DNA of 64,000 bases. Origin: Bacteroidaceae bacterium (GTDB lineage Bacteria > Bacteroidota > Bacteroidia > Bacteroidales > Bacteroidaceae). The notes beneath the pieces were generated by a model. It was not told the origin of the DNA. It was given only the letters and a program-made list of their open reading frames with translations, and made no database searches. The stretch lies in assembly GCA_024698925.1 (NCBI GenBank), contig JAILQO010000081.1, forward strand, positions 1 through 64,000, given 5' to 3'. The position numbers were made by a program, and so were the translations under genes. The stretch's first letter is position 1; each line of letters begins with the position of its first letter. Below, piece after piece: positions 1 to 9,733 of this stretch.

Positions 1-65
1 ATCTCTACCATGGTAGAGTCAAGGAAGTTGCAGATGCAGCACGTAACGGTGGACTTAAATTCTAA
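1..65 (+). CDS. rplR: 50S ribosomal protein L18, C-terminal end (partial)
   Basis: Only the last 20 or so codons are present; the gene begins before the window. The visible tail reads [19 protein letters not shown] and ends at TAA 63-65, which is the characteristic L18 C-terminus (5S rRNA-binding protein of the large subunit). It is followed after 5 nt by rpsE, the usual order in the spc operon. Confidence 0.9.
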   Translation, partial: LYHGRVKEVADAARNGGLKF

Positions 66-70
66 TCATT

Positions 71-583
71 ATGGCAATCAAGAATGTAAAGATCAATAGC
101 GATGTTGAATTGAAGGACCGCCTCGTAGCCATCAATCGTGTTACCAAGGTAACGAAGGGTGGCCGTACCTTCACATTTGCAGCAATCGTTGTAGTTGGCG
201 ACGGCAAGAGCATCATCGGTTATGGCCTCGGCAAGGCTGGTGAAGTGACCGCCGCAATCGCTAAGGGCGTGGAAGCCGCCAAGAAGAACCTTGTGCAGGT
301 TCCCGTCATCAAGGGTACGGTACCCCACGAGCAGGCCGCTAAGTTCGGTGGTGCTGAGGTGCTCATCATGCCCGCTTCTACCGGTACCGGTGTTGTGGCT
401 GGTGGCGCTATGCGTGCCGTCCTTGAGAGTGTTGGTATTACTGACTGTCTGGCCAAGAGCAAGGGTTCTTCCAACCCCCACAACTTGGTAAAGGCTACCA
501 TCGCTGCTCTCGCAGAAATGCGCGATGCACGTCAGGTGGCACAGAACCGTGGCATCAGTGTAGAGAAAGTATTTAGAGGTTAA
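71..583 (+). CDS. rpsE: 30S ribosomal protein S5
   Basis: Small-subunit protein involved in decoding accuracy and mRNA entry. The 170-aa product has the N-terminal double-stranded RNA-binding S5 domain (about residues 14-80, with [19 protein letters not shown]) and the C-terminal S5 domain with the [15 protein letters not shown] segment near residues 105-120. Length is normal for Bacteroidota. The start lies 5 nt after rplR and rpmD follows 18 nt later, so it is part of the ribosomal operon transcript. Confidence 0.97.
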   Translation: MAIKNVKINSDVELKDRLVAINRVTKVTKGGRTFTFAAIVVVGDGKSIIGYGLGKAGEVTAAIAKGVEAAKKNLVQVPVIKGTVPHEQAAKFGGAEVLIMPASTGTGVVAGGAMRAVLESVGITDCLAKSKGSSNPHNLVKATIAALAEMRDARQVAQNRGISVEKVFRG

Positions 584-601
584 TAAAGGAGGTTCAAGAC
601 T

Positions 602-778
602 ATGGCAACTATCAAAGTTAAGCAGATTAAGAGCCGTATCGGCGCCCCCAAGAATCAGAAGCGTACGCTCGACGCTATGGGGTTGAAGAAACTGAACCAT
701 GTCGTAGAGCTGGAGGATACCGCCTCCGTACGCGGCCAGATTCTGACGGTCCATCACCTAGTGAAGATCGTAGATTAA
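602..778 (+). CDS. rpmD: 50S ribosomal protein L30
   Basis: A 58-aa protein, MATIKVKQIKSRIG to LVKIVD, with the short L30 fold (KQIKSRIGAPKNQKRTL followed by GLKKLNHVVEL). It is a peripheral large-subunit protein. A purine-rich AAAGGAGG stretch lies about 10 nt before the ATG, one of the few Shine-Dalgarno-like sequences in this operon. The position between rpsE and rplO is canonical. Confidence 0.95.
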   Translation: MATIKVKQIKSRIGAPKNQKRTLDAMGLKKLNHVVELEDTASVRGQILTVHHLVKIVD

Positions 779-818
779 GAGTAACCCATTCATCAACGTT
801 TAAAACCAACACACGAAT

Positions 819-1262
819 ATGAAATTGAATAATATGAAGCCCGCTGCTGGCAGCACCAAGACGCGCAAGCGCATTGGTCGCGGTCCCGGTTCCGGCCTCG
901 GTGGTACCTCCACCCGTGGTCACAAGGGTGCCAAGGCTCGTTCGGGTTATAAGAAGAAGATTGGTTTCGAAGGTGGTCAGATGCCGCTCCAGCGTCGTCT
1001 GCCTAAGTTCGGTTTCAAGAACATCAACCGTAAGGAGTATCAGGCTGTAAACCTCAGCACGATCCAGAAGCTCGCTGAGCAGGGTATCGCTAAGGTCGGT
1101 ATCGCTGAACTCGTTGCTGCAGGTGCTGTCAAGGCTGGCCAGCTCGTCAAGGTGCTGGGTCAGGGACAGCTCACAGCAAAGGTCGATGTCGAGGCCAACG
1201 CCTTCTCCAAGACCGCAGAAGCAGCTATCACAGCCGCAGGCGGTAATGCAACAACTCTGTAA
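819..1262 (+). CDS. rplO: 50S ribosomal protein L15
   Basis: A 147-aa large-subunit assembly protein. The N-terminus ([20 protein letters not shown]) and the Gly/Arg-rich extension ([20 protein letters not shown]) that penetrates 23S rRNA are typical. The C-terminal globular half ([12 protein letters not shown]...[15 protein letters not shown]) is complete. The gene sits between rpmD and secY as expected. Confidence 0.97.
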   Translation: MKLNNMKPAAGSTKTRKRIGRGPGSGLGGTSTRGHKGAKARSGYKKKIGFEGGQMPLQRRLPKFGFKNINRKEYQAVNLSTIQKLAEQGIAKVGIAELVAAGAVKAGQLVKVLGQGQLTAKVDVEANAFSKTAEAAITAAGGNATTL

Positions 1263-1283
1263 GAAGATTAAAGCTTAAGACTC

Positions 1284-2630
1284 ATGAAGAAGTTTTTTGC
1301 AACACTGAAGAACATATGGATGATCGAGGACCTTCGCATGAAGATCCTCATCACCATTGGTTTTGCCGCCATCTATCGTTTTGGTTCGTTCGTCGTGCTT
1401 CCGGGTATCAACCCCAGTCATCTGACGGCACTGCGCGATCAAACCAGCGAGGGTCTGATGAGCCTTCTGAATATGTTCTCGGGAGGTGCTTTCTCCAACG
1501 CGTCTATCTTCGCGCTGGGTATCATGCCCTACATCACGGCATCCATCGTCATTCAGCTTCTTGCTGTTGCTGTGCCTTACTTCCAGAAGATGCAGCGTGA
1601 GGGCGAGAGCGGTCGCCGCAAGATCAATCAGTACACCCGTTATCTGACGATTTTCATCCTTCTCTTCCAGGCTCCCGGCTACCTGCTGAACCTGAAGAAT
1701 ATGTCTGCAGGTGCTTTGGCACCCTCCATTGGTTGGACTTCGTTCATGATTTCCTCTACGGTGATTCTCGCAGCTGGCAGTATGTTCATCCTGTGGCTTG
1801 GCGAGCGCATCACGGACAAGGGTATTGGAAATGGTGTTTCCCTCATCATTATGTTGGGTATTATCGCACGCCTTCCCCAAGCTCTCTTCCAGGAGGTCAC
1901 CAACCGTTTGAGCAACCTCAGCGGTGGCGGTCTTGTGATGTTTATCGTAGAGCTGGTTGTTCTGTTCCTCGTCATGATGGCAGCTATCATGCTGACTCAG
2001 GCTACCCGCAAGGTTCCTGTACAGTATGCCAAGCGTGTCATGGGAGGTCAGCAGATCGGTGGCGCTCGTCAGTACATTCCCCTGAAGCTGTTTGCAGCTA
2101 ACGTGATGCCTATCATCTTTGCACAGGCTATCATGTTCCTGCCTATTACGCTGATGCAAGCTTTCAGTGACGGCCAGCATCCCTCAGCAGTGCTGATGGC
2201 CCTGTCCGATCATCGTAGCTGGTTGTATAATGTCGTGTTTGCTGTGCTGATTATCTCATTCACCTATCTTTATACGGCGATTACCATCAATCCCGAGCAG
2301 ATGGCTGAAGATATGAAGCGCAACAACGGCTTTATCCCTGGCGTACGTCCTGGTAAGGATACTGCAAACTATATCGACAATGTGATGTCCCACATCACAC
2401 TGCCTGGCTCCATCTTCCTGGCGTTCATTGCCTGCATGCCTGCTTTCGCCGGCTTGCTGAATGTTCAGCAGGAATTCGCTCAGTTCTTCGGTGGTACGTC
2501 CCTTCTCATTCTCGTTGGTGTTGTCCTCGACACACTGCAGCAGATTGAGAGTCACTTGCTCATGCGCCACTATGACGGTCTGCTCGAATCGGGCCGTATC
2601 CGTGGCCGCAGCGGTATGAGTGCATACTAA
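1284..2630 (+). CDS. secY: preprotein translocase subunit SecY
   Basis: The channel subunit of the SecYEG inner-membrane translocon. At 448 aa it is full length, with about ten hydrophobic segments. Recognisable SecY stretches include LGIMPYITASIVIQLL in TM2, the GIGNGVSLIIM loop near residue 180, and a C-terminal LLMRHYDGLLESGRIRGR tail. It begins 21 nt after rplO and is followed 11 nt later by map; the adk gene that many bacteria carry between them is absent, as in other Bacteroidota. Confidence 0.97.
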   Translation: MKKFFATLKNIWMIEDLRMKILITIGFAAIYRFGSFVVLPGINPSHLTALRDQTSEGLMSLLNMFSGGAFSNASIFALGIMPYITASIVIQLLAVAVPYFQKMQREGESGRRKINQYTRYLTIFILLFQAPGYLLNLKNMSAGALAPSIGWTSFMISSTVILAAGSMFILWLGERITDKGIGNGVSLIIMLGIIARLPQALFQEVTNRLSNLSGGGLVMFIVELVVLFLVMMAAIMLTQATRKVPVQYAKRVMGGQQIGGARQYIPLKLFAANVMPIIFAQAIMFLPITLMQAFSDGQHPSAVLMALSDHRSWLYNVVFAVLIISFTYLYTAITINPEQMAEDMKRNNGFIPGVRPGKDTANYIDNVMSHITLPGSIFLAFIACMPAFAGLLNVQQEFAQFFGGTSLLILVGVVLDTLQQIESHLLMRHYDGLLESGRIRGRSGMSAY

Positions 2631-2641
2631 ACAGCTGCCTC

Positions 2642-3439
2642 ATGATATTTCTGAAGACTGAGGATGAGATTGAGTTGATGCGGGCTGCCAATCAGCTGGT
2701 AGCACAGACGCTCGCCGAGGTGGGCAAAGCCATTCGACCGGGCGTCACCACCGCACAACTGGATCAGATAGCAGATGAGTTCATACGGGATCATGGCGCT
2801 CTGCCAACCTTCAAAGGATTCCCTAATCCCTACGGCGGTCCCTTCCCTGGAAGCATCTGCACATCAGTCAACGAAGTGGTAGTCCACGGAGTCCCCTCAG
2901 CGGAGACGGTACTCAAGGACGGTGATATCATCTCGGTTGACTGTGGTACTCTCCTCAATGGCTATAACGGTGATTCCTGTTACACCTTTCAGGTGGGCGA
3001 GGTTTCGGACGAGGTGAAACTCCTCCTGAAGACCACTAAGGAAGCACTCTACAAGGGCATAGAAACCGCAATCGCCGGTCATCGTATCGGAGACATCGGT
3101 TATGCTGTCCAGAGTCACTGTGAAGCCCAAGGCTATGGCGTCGTCCGCGAATTTGTCGGTCATGGTATCGGCAAGGACATGCATGAGGATCCTCAGGTGC
3201 CCAACTATGGCCGTCGCGGTCAGGGCAAGCAACTGAAAAATGGTCTCTGCATCGCCATTGAACCCATGATTGCCATGGGAACCCATGAGGTCTATATGAT
3301 GCCCGATAGGTGGACCATCAAGACCCGCGATGGCAAGGTCGCTGCTCATTTCGAGCACACGATAGCCATCCATCATGGGAAGCCGGACATCCTCTCCTCG
3401 TTTGAAGAAATTGAAAGAATAGAAGCATCCAAATATTAA
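2642..3439 (+). CDS. map: methionine aminopeptidase, type I
   Basis: Removes the initiator methionine from nascent proteins. The 265-aa product shows the pita-bread metal site in order: Asp in SVDCGT, Asp in GYNGDSC, His in [14 protein letters not shown], Glu in IAIEPM and Glu in AHFEHT. There is no N-terminal SH3-binding or zinc extension, so it is type Ia. It sits in the ribosomal operon between secY and infA. Confidence 0.96.
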   Translation: MIFLKTEDEIELMRAANQLVAQTLAEVGKAIRPGVTTAQLDQIADEFIRDHGALPTFKGFPNPYGGPFPGSICTSVNEVVVHGVPSAETVLKDGDIISVDCGTLLNGYNGDSCYTFQVGEVSDEVKLLLKTTKEALYKGIETAIAGHRIGDIGYAVQSHCEAQGYGVVREFVGHGIGKDMHEDPQVPNYGRRGQGKQLKNGLCIAIEPMIAMGTHEVYMMPDRWTIKTRDGKVAAHFEHTIAIHHGKPDILSSFEEIERIEASKY

Positions 3440-3444
3440 ACGGT

Positions 3445-3663
3445 ATGGCAAAGCAATCCGCTATTGAGCAAGATGGTCAGATCATGGAGGCGCTCTCCAA
3501 CGCAATGTTCCGCGTAGAATTGGAGAATGGCCACCAGATTACCGCTCACATCTCAGGTAAGATGCGTATGCACTACATCAAAATCCTGCCTGGTGACAAG
3601 GTCAAGGTCGAAATGAGTCCGTATGACCTTACAAAAGGGCGTATCGTCTTCCGATTCAAGTAA
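3445..3663 (+). CDS. infA: translation initiation factor IF-1
   Basis: A 72-aa single OB-fold (S1-like) protein that binds the ribosomal A site during initiation. Family stretches are visible: [39 protein letters not shown] and [20 protein letters not shown]. It starts 5 nt after map and is followed by rpmJ. Confidence 0.96.
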   Translation: MAKQSAIEQDGQIMEALSNAMFRVELENGHQITAHISGKMRMHYIKILPGDKVKVEMSPYDLTKGRIVFRFK

Positions 3664-3677
3664 AAAAAGTCAACAAT

Positions 3678-3794
3678 ATGAAAACAAGAGCATCTTTAAA
3701 GAAGCGCACTCCTGACTGCAAGATCGTTCGTCGTAAGGGTCGCTTATATGTGATTAACAAGAAAAACCCTAAGTTCAAAATGCGTCAGGGTTAA
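3678..3794 (+). CDS. rpmJ: 50S ribosomal protein L36, zinc-free type
   Basis: A 38-aa protein beginning [20 protein letters not shown] and ending NPKFKMRQG. In zinc-binding L36 the ligands are C-x2-C, a third Cys and a His. Here only one of these cysteines remains (TPDC); the others read as Thr, Asn and Phe, so this is the C-minus form that folds without zinc. It lies between infA and rpsM. Confidence 0.95.
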   Translation: MKTRASLKKRTPDCKIVRRKGRLYVINKKNPKFKMRQG

Positions 3795-3826
3795 TTCAAG
3801 TATTGCAAAACGAATTAGAATAGTAT

Positions 3827-4207
3827 ATGGCAATTAGAATTGTTGGTGTCGATTTGCCTCAGAACAAAAGAGGTGAAATCGCTTTGACCTATGTCTTCGG
3901 CATCGGTCGCAGTAGTTCCGCAAAGATTCTGGAGAAGGCCGGTGTCGATAAGGACATCAAGGTAAAGGACTGGACAGATGACCAGGCTGCCAAGATCCGT
4001 GAGGTCATTGCTGCAGATTACAAGGTAGAGGGCGATCTTCGCTCTGAAATCGCTATGAACATCAAGCGCCTGATGGATATCGGTTGCTATCGTGGTGTTC
4101 GCCATCGTAATGGTCTTCCCGTCCGTGGCCAGAGCACAAAGAATAATGCTCGTACACGTAAGGGTAAGAAGAAGACCGTCGCAAACAAGAAAAAGGCCAC
4201 TAAGTAA
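3827..4207 (+). CDS. rpsM: 30S ribosomal protein S13
   Basis: A small-subunit head protein contacting tRNA and the B1 bridges. The 126-aa product starts [20 protein letters not shown], contains the helix-two-turn-helix region ([14 protein letters not shown]) and the conserved [11 protein letters not shown] stretch, and ends in a Lys-rich tail ([15 protein letters not shown]) typical of the phylum. It opens the alpha-operon portion. Confidence 0.97.
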   Translation: MAIRIVGVDLPQNKRGEIALTYVFGIGRSSSAKILEKAGVDKDIKVKDWTDDQAAKIREVIAADYKVEGDLRSEIAMNIKRLMDIGCYRGVRHRNGLPVRGQSTKNNARTRKGKKKTVANKKKATK

Positions 4208-4234
4208 TTGAAAATTGATAATTGAAAATTAGAT

Positions 4235-4624
4235 ATGGCAAAGAAAACAGTCGCAGCTAAGAAAAGAAACGTGAAGGTTGACGCACTTGGCCAGCTCCAT
4301 GTCCACAGTTCCTTCAACAACGTCATCGTTTCTCTTGCCAACAGCGAAGGTCAGGTGATTTCCTGGTCTAGCGCAGGTAAGATGGGTTTCCGTGGTTCTA
4401 AGAAGAACACTCCCTACGCCGCTCAGATGGCCGCTCAGGATTGCGCCAAGGTCGCATACGATCTCGGTCTGCGTAAGGTGAAAGCCTACGTGAAGGGTCC
4501 CGGTAATGGCCGTGAGTCTGCAATCCGTACCATCCATGGTGCCGGCATTGAGGTCGTTGAGATTATCGACGTTACGCCGCTTCCTTTCAACGGATGCCGT
4601 CCCCCGAAGCGTCGTAGAGTCTAA
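4235..4624 (+). CDS. rpsK: 30S ribosomal protein S11
   Basis: A 129-aa platform protein. The conserved core [16 protein letters not shown], the [17 protein letters not shown] stretch and the C-terminal [18 protein letters not shown] are all present. The ATG is preceded by a direct repeat of AATTGAAAATTGA-type sequence (4206-4229) instead of a Shine-Dalgarno sequence. Confidence 0.97.
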   Translation: MAKKTVAAKKRNVKVDALGQLHVHSSFNNVIVSLANSEGQVISWSSAGKMGFRGSKKNTPYAAQMAAQDCAKVAYDLGLRKVKAYVKGPGNGRESAIRTIHGAGIEVVEIIDVTPLPFNGCRPPKRRRV

Positions 4625-4765
4625 GAGAGAAACCAAATTCATTCGAGCTCACAGGGCTGGAGACCGACACATAAGGCATTACATTTCCTTTCTGTAAGTT
4701 AGCGCGGCTGCTACGCGTCTCCTCCCCACTCAGGCTCACAACCAATTTAATCTACAAAAGCAACT

Positions 4766-5371
4766 ATGGCTAGATACACTGGTCCTAAATCAAAAATCGC
4801 TCGCCGTTTCGGCGAAGCTATTTTCGGTCCCGACAAGGTTTTGTCCAAGCGCAATTTCCCTCCCGGACAGCATGGCAACAACCGTCGTCGCAAGACCTCT
4901 GAGTATGGTATTATGCTTGCTGAGAAGCAGAAGGCAAAATATACCTACGGAGTGCTGGAGAAGCAGTTCCGCAACATGTTTGAGAAGGCAGCCCGCACCA
5001 ATGGTATCACGGGTGAGATTCTGCTCCAGAATCTCGAGTGCCGCTTGGACAATGTCGTGTTCCGTCTCGGCATCGCTCCCTCTCGCGCCGCTGCTCGTCA
5101 GCTCGTTAGCCACCGCCACATCGTTGTCGATGGCAAGGTTGTCAACATTCCTTCCTACTCCGTTAAGCCCGGTCAGATCGTCGGCGTACGTGAGAAGGCA
5201 AAGTCTTTGGAGGTTATTGCTGCAGCTCTCGCAGGCTTCAACCACAGCAAGTACCCCTGGATTGAATGGGACGAGGCTCAGAAGGCAGGTAAGTTCCTTC
5301 ACAAGCCCGAGCGCGCTGACATCCCCGAGAACATTAAGGAACAACTGATCGTTGAATTGTACTCTAAATAA
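4766..5371 (+). CDS. rpsD: 30S ribosomal protein S4, zinc-free type
   Basis: A primary 16S rRNA-binding assembly protein of 201 aa. The N-terminal segment ([15 protein letters not shown]) lacks the four cysteines of zinc-type S4, and the S4 RNA-binding domain follows ([20 protein letters not shown], residues about 92-155). A 141-nt gap separates it from rpsK, the largest within this operon. It could hold a leader or processing site, but I could not recognise a known S4-binding structure there. Confidence 0.97.
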   Translation: MARYTGPKSKIARRFGEAIFGPDKVLSKRNFPPGQHGNNRRRKTSEYGIMLAEKQKAKYTYGVLEKQFRNMFEKAARTNGITGEILLQNLECRLDNVVFRLGIAPSRAAARQLVSHRHIVVDGKVVNIPSYSVKPGQIVGVREKAKSLEVIAAALAGFNHSKYPWIEWDEAQKAGKFLHKPERADIPENIKEQLIVELYSK

Positions 5372-5380
5372 AAACTAATC

Positions 5381-6373
5381 ATGGCGATATTAGCATTTCA
5401 AAAACCTGACAAGGTGTTAATGGTGGAGGCCGACGACAAATACGGCAAGTTCGAATTTCGTCCGTTGGAGCCCGGCTTCGGTATTACCGTAGGTAATGCT
5501 CTTCGCCGCATTCTGCTTTCTTCACTGGAGGGTTATGCCATCAATACCATCCGTATTGACGGTGTAGAGCATGAATTCGCATCGGTTCCCGGTGTGAAGG
5601 AAGATGTTACCAACATTATCCTCAACTTGAAGCAAGTGCGCTTCAAGCAGGTGGTGGAAGAATTCGAGAACGAGAAAGTGACGGTCACTGTCGAGAACAC
5701 AACAGAGTTCAAGGCTGGCGACTTTAACAAGTATCTGACTGGATTTGAAGTGTTAAACCCTGAATTAGTTATTTGCCATTTAGATGCCAAAGCAACGATG
5801 CAGATAGAGATTTCCATTAACAAGGGCCGTGGCTATGTACCCAGCGATGAGAATCGCGAGTTCTGCACGGACGTTAATGTACTCCCTATCGATTCAATTT
5901 ACACTCCTATCCGTAACGTCAAGTACGCTGTTGAGAACTATCGTGTCGAGCAGAAGACCGACTACGAGAAGCTCGTGCTTGAAATTACCACCGATGGTTC
6001 CATCCACCCGAAGGATGCCCTCAAGGAAGCCGCCAAGATCCTCATCTACCACTTCATGCTCTTCTCCGACGAGAAGATCACGCTGGAGAATTCCGACGTT
6101 GATGGCAATGAAGAGTTTGACGAGGAAGTGCTCCACATGCGTCAGCTCCTGAAGACGAAGCTCGTCGATATGGATCTGTCCGTACGTGCACTGAACTGCT
6201 TGAAGGCTGCCGACGTTGAGACGCTCGGCGACCTCGTTCAGTTCAACAAGACGGATCTCCTCAAGTTCCGCAACTTCGGTAAGAAATCGCTCACTGAGCT
6301 TGATGATTTGCTCGAGAGTCTGAATCTGTCGTTTGGAACCGACATTTCAAAGTATAAATTAGACAAAGATTAA
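5381..6373 (+). CDS. rpoA: RNA polymerase alpha subunit
   Basis: A 330-aa subunit that nucleates RNA polymerase assembly and contacts upstream promoter DNA. The N-terminal dimerisation domain contains [20 protein letters not shown], and the C-terminal helix-hairpin-helix domain (about residues 265-315) contains [15 protein letters not shown] and [18 protein letters not shown] sequence. rpsD precedes it by 9 nt and rplQ follows after 3 nt. Confidence 0.97.
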   Translation: MAILAFQKPDKVLMVEADDKYGKFEFRPLEPGFGITVGNALRRILLSSLEGYAINTIRIDGVEHEFASVPGVKEDVTNIILNLKQVRFKQVVEEFENEKVTVTVENTTEFKAGDFNKYLTGFEVLNPELVICHLDAKATMQIEISINKGRGYVPSDENREFCTDVNVLPIDSIYTPIRNVKYAVENYRVEQKTDYEKLVLEITTDGSIHPKDALKEAAKILIYHFMLFSDEKITLENSDVDGNEEFDEEVLHMRQLLKTKLVDMDLSVRALNCLKAADVETLGDLVQFNKTDLLKFRNFGKKSLTELDDLLESLNLSFGTDISKYKLDKD

Positions 6374-6376
6374 ACA

Positions 6377-6880
6377 ATGAGACACGGTAAGAAATTTAAC
6401 CATCTGGGCCGTACTGCATCCCACAGAGACGCTATGCTCTCCAACATGGCCACTTCTCTGATCATGCACAAAAGAATCACTACGACCCTCGCCAAAGCCA
6501 AGGCTCTTAAGAAATTTGTAGAGCCCCTGCTGACAAAGTCCAAGCAGGATACAACCAACGCACGCCGCGTGGTGTTCAGCCACCTCCAGAACAAGTATGC
6601 AGTCACAGAGCTGTTCCAAGTAGTCAGCCCCAAGATTGCTGATCGTCCCGGTGGCTATACACGCATCATCAAGACGGGCTTCCGTCAGGGTGACCAGGCT
6701 GCTATGTGCTTCATCGAACTTGTTGACTTCGATGAGAACATGGCTAAGACCACCAAGAAGGCCACTCGTACGCGTCGTAGCCGTAAGGCCGCTGCTGCCG
6801 CTGCACCTGCCGTTGAGGCACCCGCTACAGAGGCTCCCACAGCTGAGGCTGAGGCACCCGCAGAACAAGCTGCAGAATAA
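6377..6880 (+). CDS. rplQ: 50S ribosomal protein L17
   Basis: A 167-aa large-subunit protein. The L17 core ([20 protein letters not shown] to ELVDFDE) ends near residue 125 and is followed by a low-complexity tail rich in Ala, Pro and Glu that extends the protein beyond the usual length of about 120 aa. Such acidic tails are common on L17 of this phylum. It is the last gene of the ribosomal operon. Confidence 0.96.
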   Translation: MRHGKKFNHLGRTASHRDAMLSNMATSLIMHKRITTTLAKAKALKKFVEPLLTKSKQDTTNARRVVFSHLQNKYAVTELFQVVSPKIADRPGGYTRIIKTGFRQGDQAAMCFIELVDFDENMAKTTKKATRTRRSRKAAAAAAPAVEAPATEAPTAEAEAPAEQAAE

Positions 6881-6902
6881 TTCTAAATTGCAATACAATA
6901 GG

Positions 6903-6930
6903 CAAGGGCGACCCGCGAGGGCCGCCCTTG
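6903..6930 (+). terminator. terminator hairpin after rplQ
   Basis: CAAGGGCG (6903-6910) pairs perfectly with CGCCCTTG (6923-6930) across a 12-nt loop, and the stem is followed by TTGTTAG. It lies 22 nt after the rplQ stop and probably ends the ribosomal transcript. Confidence 0.75.
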
Positions 6931-7120
6931 TTGTTAGTGCCCGAAATACTGTGAATCGATTCAGACGATCGATTGAATCAATTCACTGGATCATTTGAAT
7001 CGATTCAAGGTATTTTTGCCATTAAGATGGTGACAGTCCTCCTTATGGCCTTTCCTAGTCTTTCCTGGGCTATTGGGGTACACTGATTCGATCGTAGCAG
7101 CACGACGATAGTCTATAAGC
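6931..7120. other. gene-free stretch after the ribosomal operon
   Basis: No ORF with coding character is visible on either strand. The left half carries three 12-bp palindromes at an exact 22-bp period (listed separately). The right half (7021-7120) shows no feature I recognise apart from a GATTCGATCG sequence near 7085. Confidence 0.5.
6952..7007. repeat. three 12-bp palindromes at 22-bp spacing
   Basis: TGAATCGATTCA occurs at 6952-6963 and 6996-7007, and the one-mismatch copy TGAATCAATTCA at 6974-6985. The starts are exactly 22 bp apart, about two helical turns, so bound dimers would sit on one face of the DNA. The 10-bp spacers are weakly alike (both contain GATC). This resembles an operator or iteron array; the binding protein is unknown. 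Confidence 0.7.
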
Positions 7121-7159
7121 AAAAAGGCATATCTCCGACGGAGACATGTCTTTTCTTTT
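7121..7159 (-). terminator. bidirectional terminator-like hairpin downstream of the BY-kinase gene
   Basis: An inverted repeat CATATCTCCG / CGGAGACATG (7129-7148) is bounded by AAAAAG on the left and TTTTCTTTT on the right, so either strand gives a hairpin followed by a U-run. It probably ends the minus-strand kinase gene. A second hairpin, GAGATGGC...GCCATCTC (7165-7199) with an inner TCTCT/AGAGA, lies between it and the stop codon. Confidence 0.6.
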
Positions 7160-7211
7160 ATAGTGAGATGGCTTCTCTCTGTTAGAGATATGCCATCTCG
7201 CTCAAAATGCG

Positions 7212-9605
7212 TTATTTCTTCTTGTCGCTGTGATTGCCGTAACCGTATCCATAGTTTCCGTATCCGTAACCATAGCGGCCGTAACCATAGCCATAGCCGT
7301 AGCGCTTCTCCTCCATCTTAGAGTCGTTGATGATGATGCAGAGTTTGTTGAACTTCTTCTCTTGATAGAGGCGCTCCAATTCGGGCAGATAGCGTCGGTC
7401 AATCTTACCCTCGCGGATTACGTAGAGGGTCACGTCCGCCACGCGGTTGACAATACCAGCATCTGCTACGACCTGAGCGGGAACGTTGTCAACAACAATG
7501 TAATCGTAATGTTGCTTCAGTTCGTCGATCAGTTGATCCAGACGGTCGCTCATGAGCAGTTCCGATGGGTTCGGGGGCGTGATGCCAGCTGGAAGCATAT
7601 CAACATTGTACTCCTGACTCTCGTGGATAATCAGTTGGTCTAGTTTGTCCACATTTCCACTTAGGTAGGAGGTGAGTCCTTCCTTGTTGGAACTACCGCA
7701 GAGCTTGCTCTGAGTGCGCTTGCGGATGTCTGTATCTACGAGGATTACCTTCTTTCCTGTCATGCCCAATGTGACGGCGAAATTGCGAGAGACAAAGGTC
7801 TTTCCTTCACCTGGTGTGGTGGAAGTGAACATGATGACTCGCGCATCCTTTTGCACAAAGTTAAGGCTGAAGCGCAACATGCGGAAGGCCTCGTTAATGG
7901 AGTCTGATTTATGGGAGCCTACGAGGATTTCTGTGTCGTTGAAGCCCTCCTTGCGGTGCGGTATCTCACCGAGTACGGGGATGGTGGTGTAGGTCTCCAC
8001 GTCCTTGCGGCCGCGTACGCTCATATTCAGAAGGTTGCGTAGATGGAAGAAAGCAAAAGGCAGCACAATACCGATGAGTAGCGCCACGAGCATAACAATC
8101 TTCTTACGCGGCGAAATCGGTGAATTTGAGCCGAATGGCTGTTCCACGATGCGAATGTTAGCCTCAGTAATGGCTAACTGTAACTCGGTCTCCTCGCGTT
8201 TATTCAGCAGGTAGGTATATAGTGTCTCTTTGATGGTCTGTTGGCGCGCAATATCCAAACTCTCTTTCTCCTTTTCGGGCACATTGGTAATGTTCGTGGC
8301 AAGTTTGGCTTCTTCTTGTTTGGCGCGTGCCAATTGTACGTTGAGCGAGCTCAAGTGCGCTTCAGTTGAAGCGATAATGGCTTTCTTGGTCTGAGCTAGA
8401 TTCTGTTGCAGTTTCTGGATATGTGGGTTGTCGTCACTTGATTTGAGGTATAGACGGTTAAACTCAAGCAACTGCTGGTTGTACTGAGTTATCTGTGACT
8501 GCAAGGCTCCATCGGAAAGTCCGCTCAGCGAAGGAATTAGATCATTTGTGGAAGAGGTGCTTTTTAGTTCTTCAAGTAGGTATTTAACCACGCCAATTTG
8601 CGACTCCAATTGGATGCTTCGTTGCTTGGCCTGACTGCTCTCCTGCAGATATTGACGAGCGTTTTCCTGGATGTTGACCAACTTGTTACGTTGCTTGAAG
8701 TTGGCCAACTCGCCTTCAACTTCGCTCAACTCCTTGCTGATGAATGCAATGCGCTTGTCGATAAACGAGGCTGTGCTCTCAGCGATACGGTTTTTATCAT
8801 CGATGATTCCTTTGCGATAAGCGTCAAGCACCGCATTGAGGATATCGGTGGCACGTTGGATATTACTATCTGCAAAGGTTATTCCCACAAGCGTGCTCTG
8901 CTTGTCCAACTCATTCGCGTTGAGCGCTCCACCATAGCTGCCGGCAGCCGCCTCTATGGTTGAGTGAGTGACGGTAATCTCCTCGCCATCGAATTTCTCA
9001 AGGTAGTGCTCATCAGCCTCAAGCGTGAGACCGCCAAAGGGCATCATGATTTTCTCACCAAAGGGAATCGTGCGGGTGAGATCCAACTTCTTGCCACCAT
9101 AATAAAGGTTGGAGATGGTGGCCTTGTTACCCTGAACTTTGACAACAAAACTATAGGGGCGCGTCGTCTCAACAGAGTCGAAAACGGCGGTGAAAGGCTT
9201 TACATCATAAAGTGAGAGGCGTTGGAAACGGTGCTTATATGAGTAGTAGACATCCAGGTGCATTTGTCGCACCACCTCTTTCATGAGTTGGTGACTCTGC
9301 AGAATATACACCTCGTTCTTCACGCTACTGCCCATCATCACACCGTTGAGTTGCATGAGGGCATCAGTGCCTTTCGCACGGCTGCTAGAGGCTCCCGGCG
9401 TGTTGCTATCATCCTTTACCAACATTACTGCTGAACGTTGATAAATGTTGGGCTGTGTAGCCAAGTACAATCTACCAATGGCCAGGCAGACGATGGCCGA
9501 GATGACAAACCATTTCCAATTGAAGATAAAGATGTCAAGGATATCTCTGAGCGAGAGCGTATTTTCAATATCTTCTAAATGTTCCTGTGGAGCCGTTGTT
9601 TCCAT
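7212..9605 (-). CDS. polysaccharide co-polymerase with C-terminal tyrosine autokinase (Wzc/BY-kinase type)
   Basis: An inner-membrane protein that controls chain length and export of capsular or exopolysaccharide. The 797-aa chain has a Wzz domain between TM1 (about 30-48) and TM2 (about 504-522), with a long predicted coiled coil at residues 280-480. The cytoplasmic BY-kinase has Walker A TSTTPGEGKT (595-604), Walker A' VILVDTDIRK (621-630) and Walker B YDYIVVDN (701-708). The C-terminal 30 residues are a run of GYG repeats with a large cluster of tyrosines, the usual autophosphorylation tail. It is transcribed alone; no glycosyltransferase or Wza neighbour is present, so its capsule locus must be elsewhere. 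Confidence 0.92.
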   Translation of the reverse strand: METTAPQEHLEDIENTLSLRDILDIFIFNWKWFVISAIVCLAIGRLYLATQPNIYQRSAVMLVKDDSNTPGASSSRAKGTDALMQLNGVMMGSSVKNEVYILQSHQLMKEVVRQMHLDVYYSYKHRFQRLSLYDVKPFTAVFDSVETTRPYSFVVKVQGNKATISNLYYGGKKLDLTRTIPFGEKIMMPFGGLTLEADEHYLEKFDGEEITVTHSTIEAAAGSYGGALNANELDKQSTLVGITFADSNIQRATDILNAVLDAYRKGIIDDKNRIAESTASFIDKRIAFISKELSEVEGELANFKQRNKLVNIQENARQYLQESSQAKQRSIQLESQIGVVKYLLEELKSTSSTNDLIPSLSGLSDGALQSQITQYNQQLLEFNRLYLKSSDDNPHIQKLQQNLAQTKKAIIASTEAHLSSLNVQLARAKQEEAKLATNITNVPEKEKESLDIARQQTIKETLYTYLLNKREETELQLAITEANIRIVEQPFGSNSPISPRKKIVMLVALLIGIVLPFAFFHLRNLLNMSVRGRKDVETYTTIPVLGEIPHRKEGFNDTEILVGSHKSDSINEAFRMLRFSLNFVQKDARVIMFTSTTPGEGKTFVSRNFAVTLGMTGKKVILVDTDIRKRTQSKLCGSSNKEGLTSYLSGNVDKLDQLIIHESQEYNVDMLPAGITPPNPSELLMSDRLDQLIDELKQHYDYIVVDNVPAQVVADAGIVNRVADVTLYVIREGKIDRRYLPELERLYQEKKFNKLCIIINDSKMEEKRYGYGYGYGRYGYGYGNYGYGYGNHSDKKK

Positions 9606-9625
9606 ATATTTTGTTAATTAGTGCG

Positions 9626-9633
9626 CAAAAGTA
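9626..9633 (-). promoter_or_regulatory. -7 box for the BY-kinase gene
   Basis: Read on the minus strand this is TACTTTTG, matching the Bacteroidota TAnnTTTG consensus, 20 nt upstream of the kinase ATG. Confidence 0.55.
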
Positions 9634-9733
9634 AGGAAAAAAAAGCAATACTTATCATAAAAAGTCCAAAAAGATTGATAAACCCAATTAAAATGTATAC
9701 CTTGCGCCCCGAAAACGAAGAAAACATAGTTCC

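Noticed and set aside
4625-4765. Ribosomal-protein leader before rpsD
   Set aside because: The gap is long for this operon but I could not find a convincing conserved pseudoknot or hairpin by eye.
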